NCBI RefSeq assembly: GCF_039542035.1
Contig: NZ_BAABHJ010000023.1
Span: forward strand, 434,001-498,000
Direction of reading: 5' to 3'
Source: Actinoallomurus liliacearum
GTDB lineage: Bacteria; Actinomycetota; Actinomycetes; Streptosporangiales; Streptosporangiaceae
Length of the DNA: 64,000 bases
In this document: positions 17,693 to 26,785 of the stretch, piece by piece
How the letters are laid out: every line of letters starts with the position of its first letter
How positions within the stretch are numbered: position 1 is the first letter of the stretch
The notes under the pieces: generated by a model
What the model was told of the DNA's origin: nothing
Databases searched by the model: none
The model's input: the letters and a program-made list of their open reading frames with translations, nothing else
Position numbers and translations under genes: made by a program

Positions 17693-18154
17693 GTGGACGC
17701 GGCCATAGCAGGGCCGGAGACGTGGGACGGCGACCCGCGGGGGCTCGACCGCGGCGCACCGGCCGAATTGACCATCATCGGGGCGATCACCCTTCCGGGT
17801 ACGGAGCGTTCGGTCGCCGACGGGCGCCGGTTCGTCCGGGAGACGCTCGGCGGGCGGCACCCCGCGGCCGACGCGGTGAAGCTCAGTGTCAGCGAACTCG
17901 CCACCAACGCGGTCAAGCACACCGCGAGCGGTACGGGCGGCCAGATCACCATCAGCCTCGCCGCCGCCGACAACGCCGTCCGCGCCGAGGTGACCAACGA
18001 CGGGGCCACCGGCCCGGAGCCACGGCTCGAGAACCGGCCGGAGGTGGACGCCGAGCACGGCCGGGGGCTGATCCTCATCGACACGGTGGCGGACCGGTGG
18101 GGCGTGACGCGGAGCGCCGACCGTACGACGGTCTGGGCGGAGTTCTCGTACTGA
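17693..18154 (+). CDS. ATP-binding anti-sigma/RsbW-like protein (HATPase_c_2)
   Basis: 153 residues. It carries the GHKL ATPase N-box (VSELATNAVKHTASG near residue 65-80), a G1-like segment around VTNDGATGP and a G2-like HGRGLILIDTVADRWG. In streptomycete-type actinobacteria these small kinases are abundant, bind sigma factors or anti-anti-sigma factors, and occur as single genes. GTG 17693 has an excellent GGGAGG site 7 bases upstream. No sigma or STAS gene is adjacent, so its partner is unknown. Confidence 0.87.
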   Translation: MDAAIAGPETWDGDPRGLDRGAPAELTIIGAITLPGTERSVADGRRFVRETLGGRHPAADAVKLSVSELATNAVKHTASGTGGQITISLAAADNAVRAEVTNDGATGPEPRLENRPEVDAEHGRGLILIDTVADRWGVTRSADRTTVWAEFSY

Positions 18155-18265
18155 CTACCGCCTCCGACGGAGTTCGTGAGGCGACGAGGGTCCCCGGCCC
18201 GCTCGGCGCCGGTCGAGGCCGGGGCACCGTCTGGGGCACCCCCGCGCTGACGGCAGACTTGAGAC

Positions 18266-19474
18266 GTGCCCTCAACCCTGCCCGACGGAGACCCGGTCCC
18301 GAACGACGGCGCGTTGCCCGCCAGTGCCCTCGATGGCCTCGGTGACCGCCCGTTCGGCTTCTACGTGCACGTGCCGTTCTGCGTGACCCGCTGCGGCTAC
18401 TGCGATTTCAACACCTACACCGCGACCGAACTGCGCGGCGCCTCCCGGGAGGCGTACGCCGACACGGCCATCGCGGAGATCCGGCTGGCCCGCCGCGTGC
18501 TCGGCGACGTCGACCTTCCCGTCCAGACGGTGTTCGTGGGAGGCGGCACGCCCACCCTGCTGCCCGCCGACGACCTCGGCCGGATCCTCGACGCGATCGA
18601 CAAGGAGTTCGGCCTGGCGGCGGCCGCCGAGGTGACGACCGAGGCCAATCCGGAGACGGTCGATCCCGGCTACCTCGCACGCCTCCGCCAGGTCGGCTTC
18701 ACGCGGATGTCGTTCGGGATGCAGAGCGCGCGTGAGCACGTGCTGGCCGTCCTCGACCGTACGCACACGCCCGGCAGGCCACAGCAGTGCGTCCGGTGGG
18801 CCCGGGAGGCCGGCTTCGAGCACGTCAACCTCGACCTCATCTACGGCGCGCCGGGGGAGAGCGACGCGGACTGGCAGGCCAGCCTGGACGCCGCACTGGA
18901 GGCCGGTCCCGACCACGTCTCGGCCTACGCGCTGATCGTCGAGGAGGGCACCCGGCTGGCCGCGCAGGTCCGCCGGGGACAGGTGGCCGCGCCGGACGAC
19001 GACGCCATGGCCGACCGCTACCTCGCCACCGAACGGAGCCTGAGCGCCCACGGCCTGCACTGGTACGAGATCTCCAACTGGGCGGCGGACGAGGACGCCC
19101 GGTGCCGCCACAACCTCCTGTACTGGACCGGCGGCGACTGGTGGGGGATCGGTCCGGGCGCGCACAGCCACGTCGGCGGCACCCGCTGGTGGAACGTCAA
19201 GCATCCCGCCGCCTACGCCGACCGCCTCGCGTCCGGCGTCACCCCCGCGCACGCCCGCGAGGTCCTGGACACCGCCGACCGGCGGTTCGAGCGCGTCATG
19301 CTGGAGCTGCGGCTGGCCGAGGGATGCCCGCTCGACCTGCTCGACGACACCGCCGTCCGCCGCGCGGTCGCCGACGAACTCCTCGTCCCCGAGGCGTACG
19401 ACGCGGGCCGCGCGGTGCTCACGCTGCGCGGACGGCTGCTGGCCGACGCGGTCGTCCGCGACCTGACCCCGTGA
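18266..19474 (+). CDS. hemW: Radical SAM heme chaperone HemW
   Basis: 402 residues. The radical SAM cluster motif is C39-x3-C43-x2-C46 in FYVHVPFCVTRCGYCDF, followed by VFVGGGTPTLLP, the E-x-NPE(T) segment TTEANPETVDPG and MSFGMQS. It has the HemW C-terminal region, including the ISNWA and HNLLYW segments, rather than the longer HemN arrangement. HemW binds heme and inserts it into respiratory proteins; older annotation calls it oxygen-independent coproporphyrinogen oxidase. GTG start. It sits between lepA and hrcA as in most actinobacteria. Confidence 0.93.
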   Translation: MPSTLPDGDPVPNDGALPASALDGLGDRPFGFYVHVPFCVTRCGYCDFNTYTATELRGASREAYADTAIAEIRLARRVLGDVDLPVQTVFVGGGTPTLLPADDLGRILDAIDKEFGLAAAAEVTTEANPETVDPGYLARLRQVGFTRMSFGMQSAREHVLAVLDRTHTPGRPQQCVRWAREAGFEHVNLDLIYGAPGESDADWQASLDAALEAGPDHVSAYALIVEEGTRLAAQVRRGQVAAPDDDAMADRYLATERSLSAHGLHWYEISNWAADEDARCRHNLLYWTGGDWWGIGPGAHSHVGGTRWWNVKHPAAYADRLASGVTPAHAREVLDTADRRFERVMLELRLAEGCPLDLLDDTAVRRAVADELLVPEAYDAGRAVLTLRGRLLADAVVRDLTP

Positions 19475-19483
19475 GGCGGACCG

Positions 19484-20338
19484 TCACCGGACGATGGGCC
19501 AGCAGAGCCACTTCGGGATGACGTACGGCTCGCCCTTGTTCGCCCGCAACGCGGCGATGACGAGGAAGACCACGTGCGCGACGCCGTACGCCAGCATGGC
19601 CGGGATGGCGACGATCGCGCCGATCCCGAGCGTCGCCAGGGAGACGACGAAGCCCGCGAGGATCACGAGGAAGCTGGTCACGGCGAGGTTCAGCGCCTGC
19701 GCGCCGTGAAAGCGCAGGTAGGGCGAGCCGTCCTTGCGCGCCAGATAAACGACGAGCGGCGCGACGAAGCCGACCGCGAACTGCCCGATGTAGGCGAGCA
19801 TCGCCCACGTGGTCTCGTCGACCGCCGCGAAGCCCTGGCGCGGCGGCCCGTAGCCGTACGGGACCGGCGGTCCGGGATACGGGGGCCCGGGCCGATGCGG
19901 CGGCGCGCCGTAGGGCGGCGGTCCGGGCGGTCCGCCGTACGGCTGCGCGTTGGGGCCCGGCTGCGGCCCGGTCGGCGGGCCGTACGGGCCGGTGTGCGGC
20001 CCCGATTGCGGCCCGGTCGGTCCGTTGTACGGGCCGGGGCGGGGACCCGGCTGCGGCCCGTACGGACCGGGCTGTGGCCCGGAACCGGGACCCGGCTGCG
20101 GCGGTCCGAACCAGGGTCCACCGGGCGGCGGACCGTCCGGATACGCCGGTCCGCTCATGAGCGGATCCGGCGGCTCGAAGGACGGCCGAGAGTCCTGCGG
20201 CTCGGGTGGGCGCGGGTCCTGAGGTTCGGATGGCCGCGAGTCCTGCGGCTCGGGCGGGCGCGGGTCCTGAGGTTCAGACCGTTCGGACGGTTCGGAGTCT
20301 CGGGGCGCGGGAGGTCGCGGGTCCTGCGGCTCGGTCAC
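19484..20338 (-). CDS. DUF4870 membrane protein with Pro-rich N-terminus
   Basis: About 284 residues. The first ~170 are Pro/Gly/Gln-rich, with repeated EPQDPRPP/EPQDSRPS and GPQPGPYG units, probably disordered and cytoplasmic. The C-terminal ~110 residues form the Tic20-like DUF4870 domain: ETTWAMLAYIGQFAVGFVAPLVVYL, then YLRFHGAQALNLAV and further helices. Function unknown. GTG 20338 was chosen since AGGGA precedes it. It follows directly on, and is paralogous to, the DUF4870 gene at 20347-20973, with a 9-base gap, so the two are probably co-transcribed. Confidence 0.8.
   Translation of the reverse strand: MTEPQDPRPPAPRDSEPSERSEPQDPRPPEPQDSRPSEPQDPRPPEPQDSRPSFEPPDPLMSGPAYPDGPPPGGPWFGPPQPGPGSGPQPGPYGPQPGPRPGPYNGPTGPQSGPHTGPYGPPTGPQPGPNAQPYGGPPGPPPYGAPPHRPGPPYPGPPVPYGYGPPRQGFAAVDETTWAMLAYIGQFAVGFVAPLVVYLARKDGSPYLRFHGAQALNLAVTSFLVILAGFVVSLATLGIGAIVAIPAMLAYGVAHVVFLVIAALRANKGEPYVIPKWLCWPIVR
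20180..20275 (-). repeat. In-frame 48-bp duplication in the DUF4870 N-terminus
   Basis: Residues 22-53 read EPQDPRPP-EPQDSRPS twice in succession, a 48-bp unit present in two copies. This is another expansion inside a low-complexity coding tail. Confidence 0.75.
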
Positions 20339-20346
20339 GGGGGTCC

Positions 20347-20973
20347 CTAGCGAAAGATCGGCCAGGCGGCGATCGACGGCAGCCGGTACCACTCACAGCG
20401 GTTGGCGCCGATCGCGGCCTTGACGACGCAGAAGAACTCGACGGCCAGGACCGCCAGCATGACCAGCAGCCCGGTCATGCCGATGAGGTACAGCGTCGAG
20501 AACGCGAGGAGGTTGCAGACGACCATCGCGATCGACAGGTTCAGCGCCTGGACGGCGTGGAACCGCGCGAACCGCGAGGATCGGCCCCTGGCCAGGTAGA
20601 CGATGGCCGGGGCGACGAAGCCGACGACGAACATCCCGACGTAGGCGGGAACGGCCCACCTCTCGTCCTCGTCGGTGACCGGCCCGCCGGGGGTCATCGG
20701 CTCGCGGCGCCGCTTCGCCGGCTTCGGCGGGGCGTGGCCGGCGCCATGCCCCGGGTGCTGCTGCGGCGCGCCGTACGGCTGTGGAGAGTATCCGCCTTGG
20801 TAACCGCCCTGACCGTACCCTCCTTGGCCGTAGCCGGCCTGGGGGTACCCCGGCTGCGGGTACGGCGCGTGCCCATGGCCTCCGTGCCCGGGACCGTACG
20901 CCTGGGCCCCGGGACCGGCGTGATGGCCAGGTCCGGAGCCGGGACGCCTGTGGCCCGGTTGCCCATAGGTCAT
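20347..20973 (-). CDS. DUF4870 membrane protein, Gly/Tyr/His-rich N-terminus
   Basis: 208 residues. Residues 1-90 are a Gly/Pro/Tyr/His-rich low-complexity stretch with GYGQGGY units, followed by a basic KPAKRRREP patch. The DUF4870 domain then gives RWAVPAYVGMFVVGFVAPAIVYLARG, FARFHAVQALNLSIAM and two more hydrophobic helices. It is paralogous to the downstream gene but with a different N-terminal repeat type. Function unknown; the N-terminal tail could mediate interactions. ATG 20973. Confidence 0.8.
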   Translation of the reverse strand: MTYGQPGHRRPGSGPGHHAGPGAQAYGPGHGGHGHAPYPQPGYPQAGYGQGGYGQGGYQGGYSPQPYGAPQQHPGHGAGHAPPKPAKRRREPMTPGGPVTDEDERWAVPAYVGMFVVGFVAPAIVYLARGRSSRFARFHAVQALNLSIAMVVCNLLAFSTLYLIGMTGLLVMLAVLAVEFFCVVKAAIGANRCEWYRLPSIAAWPIFR

Positions 20974-21065
20974 GTGCGTGCTGCCCCTTCCGGCGGAACG
21001 TGCGAATTTCGCGGCGAACGCGCAGTTTATGAGACGCACGCCGACGCCGGATGGTTTCGCGGACC

Positions 21066-21896
21066 TCAGCCCGATTGCGGCACGGTGACGAAGTCGATGA
21101 GCTCCTCGACCCGCCCGAGCAGGGCGGGCTCGAGATCGGTGTACGCGCGGACCCGGCCGAGGATCGCCTGCCACACCTCGCCCGGCTCGCCCTTCCACCC
21201 GAGCGCGGCGATCACGCCTTCCTTCCAGGGGATCCCGCGCGGAACCCGCGGCCACGCGGGAATGCCCAGGACCGAGGGCTTGACGGCCTCCCAGATGTCG
21301 ATGAAGGGGTGGCCGGTGACCAGGACGTACGGGGAGGAGACCTGGTCGGCGATCCGGCTCTCCTTGGATCCGGCCACGAGATGGTCGACGAGCACGCCCA
21401 GCCGGCTTTCCGGCCCCGGGCCGAACTCCGCGACGATGTCCGGGAGGTGGTCGACGCCCTCGAGGTACTCCACGACGACGCCTTCGACCCGCAGGTCGTG
21501 CCCCCAGATCTTTTCGACGAGCTCCGCGTCGTGGCGGCCCTCGACGTAGATCCGGCTCTCCCGCGCCACCCGCGCCCGCAGGTTCGGCACGGCGATCGAA
21601 CCGGACGCCGAACGGGCCGGACCCGCCGCCCGTACGGGACGGACGAGCGTCACGGGCTTGCCGTCGATGAGGAACCCGGCCTTCGCCAGCGGGAAGACCC
21701 GGCGCTTGCCGAACCGGTCCTCGAGGGTCACGGCGTCCTTCTCGCAGGCGACGACCGCACCGCAGAACCCGCTCTCCGGATCCTCGGCGACCAGGCCCGG
21801 CTCGGCGGCGACCTCGGGGATCTGACCCTTCCGCGGCCGGCGCCAGTCGCCGGACAGAACGTCGTGTCCATAGTCTTTGCTCCGCACGCGTCGCAC
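21066..21896 (-). CDS. DUF3097 family protein
   Basis: 276 residues matching the actinobacterial DUF3097 family by its KDYGHDVLSGDWRRP opening, the RESRIYVEGRHDAELVEKIWG segment (toprim-like by appearance) and the YVLVTGHPFIDIWEAVKP stretch. Its biochemical function is unknown. The GHDAEL/VDHL acidic motifs suggest a nucleic-acid-related fold, which is my inference. Position just upstream of hrcA-dnaJ is conserved in actinobacteria. GTG 21896, with a second in-frame GTG at 21887. Confidence 0.85.
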   Translation of the reverse strand: MRRVRSKDYGHDVLSGDWRRPRKGQIPEVAAEPGLVAEDPESGFCGAVVACEKDAVTLEDRFGKRRVFPLAKAGFLIDGKPVTLVRPVRAAGPARSASGSIAVPNLRARVARESRIYVEGRHDAELVEKIWGHDLRVEGVVVEYLEGVDHLPDIVAEFGPGPESRLGVLVDHLVAGSKESRIADQVSSPYVLVTGHPFIDIWEAVKPSVLGIPAWPRVPRGIPWKEGVIAALGWKGEPGEVWQAILGRVRAYTDLEPALLGRVEELIDFVTVPQSG

Positions 21897-22039
21897 CGTA
21901 CCGGTCCGGCGGCGGGCGGGGCAGCCGCTCCGGCGCGCCCGCCCAGACGCGTACCGGCCGGTTCACCCCGCGTCGAGCCGGCCACGCGTACGGGCGGCGG
22001 CTCGGGTGCGGCGCCGGGGGCGCGGAAGCCGGGCGGCGG

Positions 22040-22846
22040 CTATCCGGAGCCGGATCGGCGGCCCAGGTGGTCGTGGCCGCGTCGGACGGCCTCCCGGAGC
22101 GTCTCGACGGGGTAGGGCCAGCCGCCCGCGGCGAGGGCCTCCTCGACGTCCAGCCCGGCGGCGTGCGTCTCCCGCACCCGGCGGGCCACCATGTCGATCT
22201 CCTCCCGCTGCCGGACCGCGAACTCCCGATCCACCGGCGCGCCGTGACCCGGCACGAGCACGCCGTCGACGGTCCGCAGCAGGGCGGCGAGGGTGGCCGG
22301 CCACTCCAGCGGGAAGGAGTCGGCGCCGTACGCCGGCGGGCCGGACTGCTCGATCAGGTCACCGGTGAACGCGCACCGCGCGTCGGGCGCCCAGACGACC
22401 ACGTCGCCGTCGGTGTGCCCCGGGCCGAAGTGCCGCAGTTCGACGACGCGGTCGCCGAGGTCGAGCTCGGCGCGGTCGGTGACGAGCCGGTCCGGCGCGA
22501 GCAGGAGATCGGTCTCGACCTTCTCCGCCCAGCCGGGGAACTCGCGCGCCAGCATGGGCCGCGCGGTCTCGGCCAGGTAGGCGGGCAGCGACGCGTGTCC
22601 CCAGCGTGCCCCGCCGGTGAACGCCGCGTTGCCGAAGCAGTGGTCGAAGTGGCCGTGGGTGTTGACGACGATGGGGTTCTGCACGCCGAGCTCGCGAAGG
22701 TCGTCGCGCAGGCGCACGCCCTGTGCCACACTCGCGCGGGTGTCGACGACGACGGCGTCCGTGGACCCGACGATGACCCCCACGGTCACGTCGAAGTCGG
22801 AATAACGGCGCTGGAAACAGCGTTCCGCAATTTCGTGCCAGGTCAC
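22040..22846 (-). CDS. MBL-fold metallohydrolase (glyoxalase II-like)
   Basis: 268 residues. The metal motif is THGHFDHCFGN (H-x-H-x-D-H) near residue 65, with further ligands GPGHTDGDVVVW, the bridging aspartate in FTGDLIEQ and PGHGAPVD. The N-terminus VTWHEIAERCFQRRYSDFD is typical of a common actinobacterial MBL group. Substrate unknown; a hydrolase of a thioester or lactone is plausible. GTG 22846 gives the conserved start though the ribosome site is weak. It is divergent from hrcA across the CIRCE-bearing region, but CIRCE lies on the hrcA side. Confidence 0.85.
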   Translation of the reverse strand: MTWHEIAERCFQRRYSDFDVTVGVIVGSTDAVVVDTRASVAQGVRLRDDLRELGVQNPIVVNTHGHFDHCFGNAAFTGGARWGHASLPAYLAETARPMLAREFPGWAEKVETDLLLAPDRLVTDRAELDLGDRVVELRHFGPGHTDGDVVVWAPDARCAFTGDLIEQSGPPAYGADSFPLEWPATLAALLRTVDGVLVPGHGAPVDREFAVRQREEIDMVARRVRETHAAGLDVEEALAAGGWPYPVETLREAVRRGHDHLGRRSGSG

Positions 22847-22922
22847 AGGAGTGACTCTGCCACGCTCGACGCGAGAACGTGATCCACCGGCGTCTCCTCC
22901 TGCGTGCCCCCGAGCCGTACAC

Positions 22923-22949
22923 TTGGCACTCAGAGGAGAAGAGTGCCAG
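22923..22949 (+). promoter_or_regulatory. CIRCE operator for HrcA
   Basis: TTGGCACTC, nine spacer bases, GAGTGCCAG: the inverted repeat differs from the consensus TTAGCACTC-N9-GAGTGCTAA at only a few positions. It overlaps the end of a TACACT (TAnnnT) -10-like hexamer at 22918-22923, so bound HrcA should block transcription start. It stands 33 bases before hrcA. Confidence 0.93.
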
Positions 22950-22981
22950 ATTGAAGGGCTGTGGACACGGGAGGTGAGTGC

Positions 22982-23995
22982 GTGCTCGACGACCGGAAGC
23001 TCGCTGTGCTGCGGGCCATCGTCGAAGATTACGTGTCCACCCACGAACCGGTGGGCTCGAAGACGCTGGTCGATCGGCACAACCTCGGCGTCTCGCCGGC
23101 CACGATCCGCAACGACATGGCCGTGCTGGAGGAGCAGGGATACATCGCCCAGCCCCACACCAGCGCGGGGCGCGTGCCGACCGACAAGGGATACCGGCTG
23201 TTCGTCGACCGGCTGTCCACGATCAAGCCGCTGTCCGCGGCCGAGCGACGCGCGATCGAGACGTTCCTCGCGAACGCCTACGACCTCGACGACGTCGTCA
23301 GCCGCACCGTGCGGCTGCTGGCGCAGTTGACGCGGCAGGTCGCGGTCGTGCAGTACCCCTCGCTCACGCGGTCGTCGGTGCGGCACGTCGAGCTGGTGCC
23401 GATCGCCTCAGAGCGGCTGCTGCTCGTGGTGATCACGAACACCGGCCGGGTCGAGCAGCGGGCGATCGAGACGCACGAGCCCGTGTCCGACGAGGCCATC
23501 GCGCACCTGCGGGCGCTGCTCAACGCGCGCCTGGACGGGTGCTGGCTGACCGACGTCCCCGACACCCTCGCCGACCTGCCCGAGCAGGTATCGGCCGGCG
23601 AGCGGGCGCTGGCGACGACGGTGCTGTCGGTTCTCCTCGAGAGCCTCGTGGAGAAGCACGAAGAGAAGATAATCATCGGCGGCGCGGCGAACCTCGCGCG
23701 CGCCGACTTGTCCCAGAGCCTCCGTGACGTGCTGGAGGCGCTGGAAGAACAGGTCGTCCTGATGCGGCTGCTCGGCGAGGTGGGGGACCCCTCCAGCCTC
23801 ACCGTGCGGATCGGCACCGAGAACCCGCACGAGAGCCTGCGCACGACCTCGGTGGTGGCCACCGGGTACGGCGCCGGCGACCAGGCCGTGGCCCGGCTCG
23901 GCGTGCTCGGTCCGACGCGGATGGACTACCCCGGGACGATGGGAGCAGTACGCGCAGTGGCACGTTACGTCGGTCAGATTCTGGCGGGGTCGTAA
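22982..23995 (+). CDS. hrcA: Heat-inducible transcriptional repressor HrcA
   Basis: 337 residues. The N-terminal winged helix (LDDRKLAVLRAIVEDYVSTHEPVGSK, then SPATIRNDMAVLEEQGYI) and the later GAF-like domain are typical of HrcA, which represses chaperone genes by binding CIRCE and is folded with help from GroE. GTG 22982 was chosen over an in-frame GTG at 22961 because GGGAGG precedes it. dnaJ starts immediately after its TAA stop. The CIRCE upstream predicts autoregulation. Confidence 0.96.
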   Translation: MLDDRKLAVLRAIVEDYVSTHEPVGSKTLVDRHNLGVSPATIRNDMAVLEEQGYIAQPHTSAGRVPTDKGYRLFVDRLSTIKPLSAAERRAIETFLANAYDLDDVVSRTVRLLAQLTRQVAVVQYPSLTRSSVRHVELVPIASERLLLVVITNTGRVEQRAIETHEPVSDEAIAHLRALLNARLDGCWLTDVPDTLADLPEQVSAGERALATTVLSVLLESLVEKHEEKIIIGGAANLARADLSQSLRDVLEALEEQVVLMRLLGEVGDPSSLTVRIGTENPHESLRTTSVVATGYGAGDQAVARLGVLGPTRMDYPGTMGAVRAVARYVGQILAGS

Positions 23996-25126
23996 GTGGC
24001 GAACGACTACTACGCGACCCTCGGGGTGCGCCGTGACGCCAGCGCGGACGAGATCAAGAAGGCGTACCGCAGACTCGCCCGTGAGCTGCATCCGGACGTC
24101 AACCCTGACCCTGCCACCCAGGAGCGGTTCAAGGAGATCACCCAGGCGTACGAGGTGCTCTCCGACCCGAAGAAGCGCGAGATGTACGACCTGGGCGCCG
24201 ATCCGTTCGCCAGCGGCGCCGGGGCGGGAGCGGGCGGCTTCGGCGCCGGGTTCCCGTTCAGCGACATCATGGACGCCTTCTTCGGCACCGCGACCCAGCG
24301 AGGGCCGCGCAGCCGGGCACGGCGGGGCCGCAACGGCACCGTCCGGGTGGAGCTCGACCTGTCCGAGACGGCGTTCGGCACCACGCGTGAGCTGACGGTC
24401 GACACCGCGGTGGTCTGCGACACCTGCTCGGGCTCCGGCACGGCCCCCGGCACGCACCCTGAGACGTGCGACATGTGTCACGGCCGCGGCGAGGTCCAGC
24501 AGGTCACCCGGTCGTTCCTCGGCCAGGTGATGACCTCCCGCGCCTGCCCGCAGTGCGGCGGCTACGGCACCACGATCCGTACGCCCTGCACGGAGTGCTC
24601 CGGTGACGGACGGGTTCGCACCCGCCGCACGATCAAGGTCCGCATTCCCGCCGGCGTCGAGAACGGCACCCACATCCAGCTCGCCGGCGAGGGCGAGGTC
24701 GGCCCCGGCGGCGGCCCGGCCGGCGACCTGTTCCTCGAGATCGTGGAGCTCCCGCACGCGATCTTCGAGCGGGAGGGCGACGACCTGCACTGCACCGTCC
24801 AGGTGCCGATGACGGCGGCCGCGCTCGGCACGTCGCTGACCGTCGAGACCCTGGACGGCCCCGAGGAGATCGACATCCGGCCCGGCACCCAGTCCGGCCA
24901 GGTCATCCCGATGTACGGCCGGGGCGTCAAGCACCTCAACGAGAGCGGTCGCGGCGACCTGATGATCCATGTGAACATCGAGACGCCCACCAAGCTCGAC
25001 GAGGAGCAGGAGGAGCTGCTGCGCAAGCTGGCGAGCCTGCGCGGCGAGGAGCGTCCGCCGGGCAAGTTCGCCCCGGGCCAGCAGGGCTTCTTCTCCCGTC
25101 TCCGCGACGCCTTCAACGGCCGCTGA
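23996..25126 (+). CDS. dnaJ: Molecular chaperone DnaJ
   Basis: 376 residues with all parts of type I DnaJ: J domain with HPD in LARELHPDVNPD (residues ~5-70), a short Gly/Phe-rich region, four CxxCxGxG zinc repeats (CDTCSGSG, CDMCHGRG, CPQCGGYG, CTECSGDG) and the C-terminal substrate-binding domain. It stimulates DnaK. This is the second, HrcA-linked dnaJ typical of actinobacteria (often called dnaJ2). GTG start directly abuts hrcA stop, so translation is coupled. A strong hairpin terminator follows. Confidence 0.96.
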   Translation: MANDYYATLGVRRDASADEIKKAYRRLARELHPDVNPDPATQERFKEITQAYEVLSDPKKREMYDLGADPFASGAGAGAGGFGAGFPFSDIMDAFFGTATQRGPRSRARRGRNGTVRVELDLSETAFGTTRELTVDTAVVCDTCSGSGTAPGTHPETCDMCHGRGEVQQVTRSFLGQVMTSRACPQCGGYGTTIRTPCTECSGDGRVRTRRTIKVRIPAGVENGTHIQLAGEGEVGPGGGPAGDLFLEIVELPHAIFEREGDDLHCTVQVPMTAAALGTSLTVETLDGPEEIDIRPGTQSGQVIPMYGRGVKHLNESGRGDLMIHVNIETPTKLDEEQEELLRKLASLRGEERPPGKFAPGQQGFFSRLRDAFNGR

Positions 25127-25136
25127 CCCTTCGCCG

Positions 25137-25170
25137 AGGCCCCCGCTCCCGACACCGGGAGCGGGGGCCT
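25137..25170. terminator. Perfect hairpin between dnaJ and the MFS gene
   Basis: 14-bp perfect stem AGGCCCCCGCTCCC / GGGAGCGGGGGCCT with a 6-base loop. It serves the convergent dnaJ and MFS genes and is strong in both directions. Confidence 0.88.
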
Positions 25171-25174
25171 TCGC

Positions 25175-26710
25175 TCACCCGTCCGCCGACCGTGCCTGCC
25201 CGGCTGGTCGTGCCTGCTCCGTGGGCTCGGTCCGATCGGTCGGTTCTGTCCGCTTCCCCGGCTCGGCCCGCTTCGCCGGGGCGCGCATGAGCGCCGCGCC
25301 GCCGCCCGCCGCGACGATCAGCCCGGTCGCGAGCCCGAAGGCCAGCCCGGCCGCGTGCGGCGAAGCGGCGCCGGACGTACCGCCCGCGCGGGTGCCGGTC
25401 GTCAGGGAGTGGAAGAAGACGGTGCCGAGGAGCGCGATACCAAGGGTGCCGCCGAACTGCTGCACGGCGTTGAGCAGACCGGCGGCCGAGCCGATCTCGT
25501 GCGGGCGTACCCGGGTGAGGGCGGTGGTGAAGAACGGCACCGTGAACAGTCCGTTCCCGACGCCGCAGAGCGTGAGCGCCATCGGCAGGAAGACGGGGTA
25601 CGCCCCCGCCCGCGCGGCGGCGTATGCGGCGATGGCGGACACGAGACCGGCGAGCATGACGGCCAGCCCGACGAACATCATGCGCGCCCCGTACCGGGGC
25701 ACCAGGCGAGTCCCCGACGCCCAAGAGGAGACCGCCATTCCGCACGACCACGGCAGCAGCGTGAGCCCGGCGGTGAGAACGTCCTCGCCCAGGCCGACCT
25801 GCACCTGGACCACGACGACCAGCATCAGCCCGTTCATCACCGCGAAGAACAACGTCGAGGTCGCCAGCGCCGCGGGAAAGGCCCGATCGCGGAAGAGGCT
25901 CGGCTCGACCAGCGGCCGGCGGCCGCGCCGGGCGACGTACCGCTGCTGGACCCCGAATCCCACCAGGACCACGACCCCGGCCGCCAACGCGAGCCGGCCG
26001 CCGTCCGGCAGGCCCGCGGTGCCGCTCTGGATCAGCGGGTGGACGACCAGTCCGGCGCCCGTGATCGCCAGTACCGTGCCCGGCAGGTCCAGGCGCGGTC
26101 GCACCGCCGCCCGGTCCTCGCGCAGGAGCGGGATCACGGCCAGCACGGCGGCGGCGAGCGGGATGTTGACGAGGAACACCGCGCGCCACGAGGAGCCGAA
26201 CAGATCGGCGTGCGTGAGCACCGCGCCCAGCACCGGCCCGCAGATCGCCGCCAGACCCATGACCGGCCCGATGCTCCCCATCGCCCTGGCCAGTTCGGCG
26301 CCGTCGAACATGACGCGTATCAGCCCGATCGTCTGCGGGATGATCAACGCCGCGGCCGCCCCCTGGACCGCCCGCGCGGCGATCAGCGCGGCGGCGCCGG
26401 GCACCAGCGCACAGCACAGGGACGCCAGCGCGAAGGCCGCGACCCCGATCGCGAACACGCGCCTGCGCCCGACCATGTCGCCCAGCCGGCCGCCCGTGAT
26501 CAGCAGTACGGCGAACGGCAGGGTGTACGCGGCGTTGAACCACTGGATGTCGGAGGCGGCGCCGCCCAGGTCGGCGTGGATGACCGGCGCGGCGACCTGC
26601 ACGATCGTGGCGTCCAGCAGGTTCATCGCCTCCGCCGTGAGCAGGGCGGCCAGCGCCGCCCAACGCCACCGGTACGCCGAGCCCACGGCCACCGTGTCCC
26701 GTATCTCCAT
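25175..26710 (-). CDS. DHA2-family MFS drug/H+ antiporter (EmrB/QacA type)
   Basis: 511 residues, 14 predicted membrane helices. Near the start LLTAEAMNLLDATIVQVAAPVI is motif D1 (LDxTIVNVALP-like), followed by QWFNAAYTLPFAVLL, then GRLGDMVGRRRVF (motif A) and the GPVLGAVL motif C characteristic of antiporters. The C-terminus is charged and Thr/Glu-rich. It likely exports a toxic amphiphile; the substrate is not predictable. ATG 26710 has GGAAG upstream. It is divergent from an Lrp-family regulator, its probable controller. The pair sits between dnaJ and rsmE, which are usually adjacent. Confidence 0.87.
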   Translation of the reverse strand: MEIRDTVAVGSAYRWRWAALAALLTAEAMNLLDATIVQVAAPVIHADLGGAASDIQWFNAAYTLPFAVLLITGGRLGDMVGRRRVFAIGVAAFALASLCCALVPGAAALIAARAVQGAAAALIIPQTIGLIRVMFDGAELARAMGSIGPVMGLAAICGPVLGAVLTHADLFGSSWRAVFLVNIPLAAAVLAVIPLLREDRAAVRPRLDLPGTVLAITGAGLVVHPLIQSGTAGLPDGGRLALAAGVVVLVGFGVQQRYVARRGRRPLVEPSLFRDRAFPAALATSTLFFAVMNGLMLVVVVQVQVGLGEDVLTAGLTLLPWSCGMAVSSWASGTRLVPRYGARMMFVGLAVMLAGLVSAIAAYAAARAGAYPVFLPMALTLCGVGNGLFTVPFFTTALTRVRPHEIGSAAGLLNAVQQFGGTLGIALLGTVFFHSLTTGTRAGGTSGAASPHAAGLAFGLATGLIVAAGGGAALMRAPAKRAEPGKRTEPTDRTEPTEQARPAGQARSADG

Positions 26711-26785
26711 CGTCTGCTTCCCTTCGGTCGACTCGATGTCGTGGGCCAGCGTGGAGCGGCGGGTACGAGTCATTCCATCCACGGC

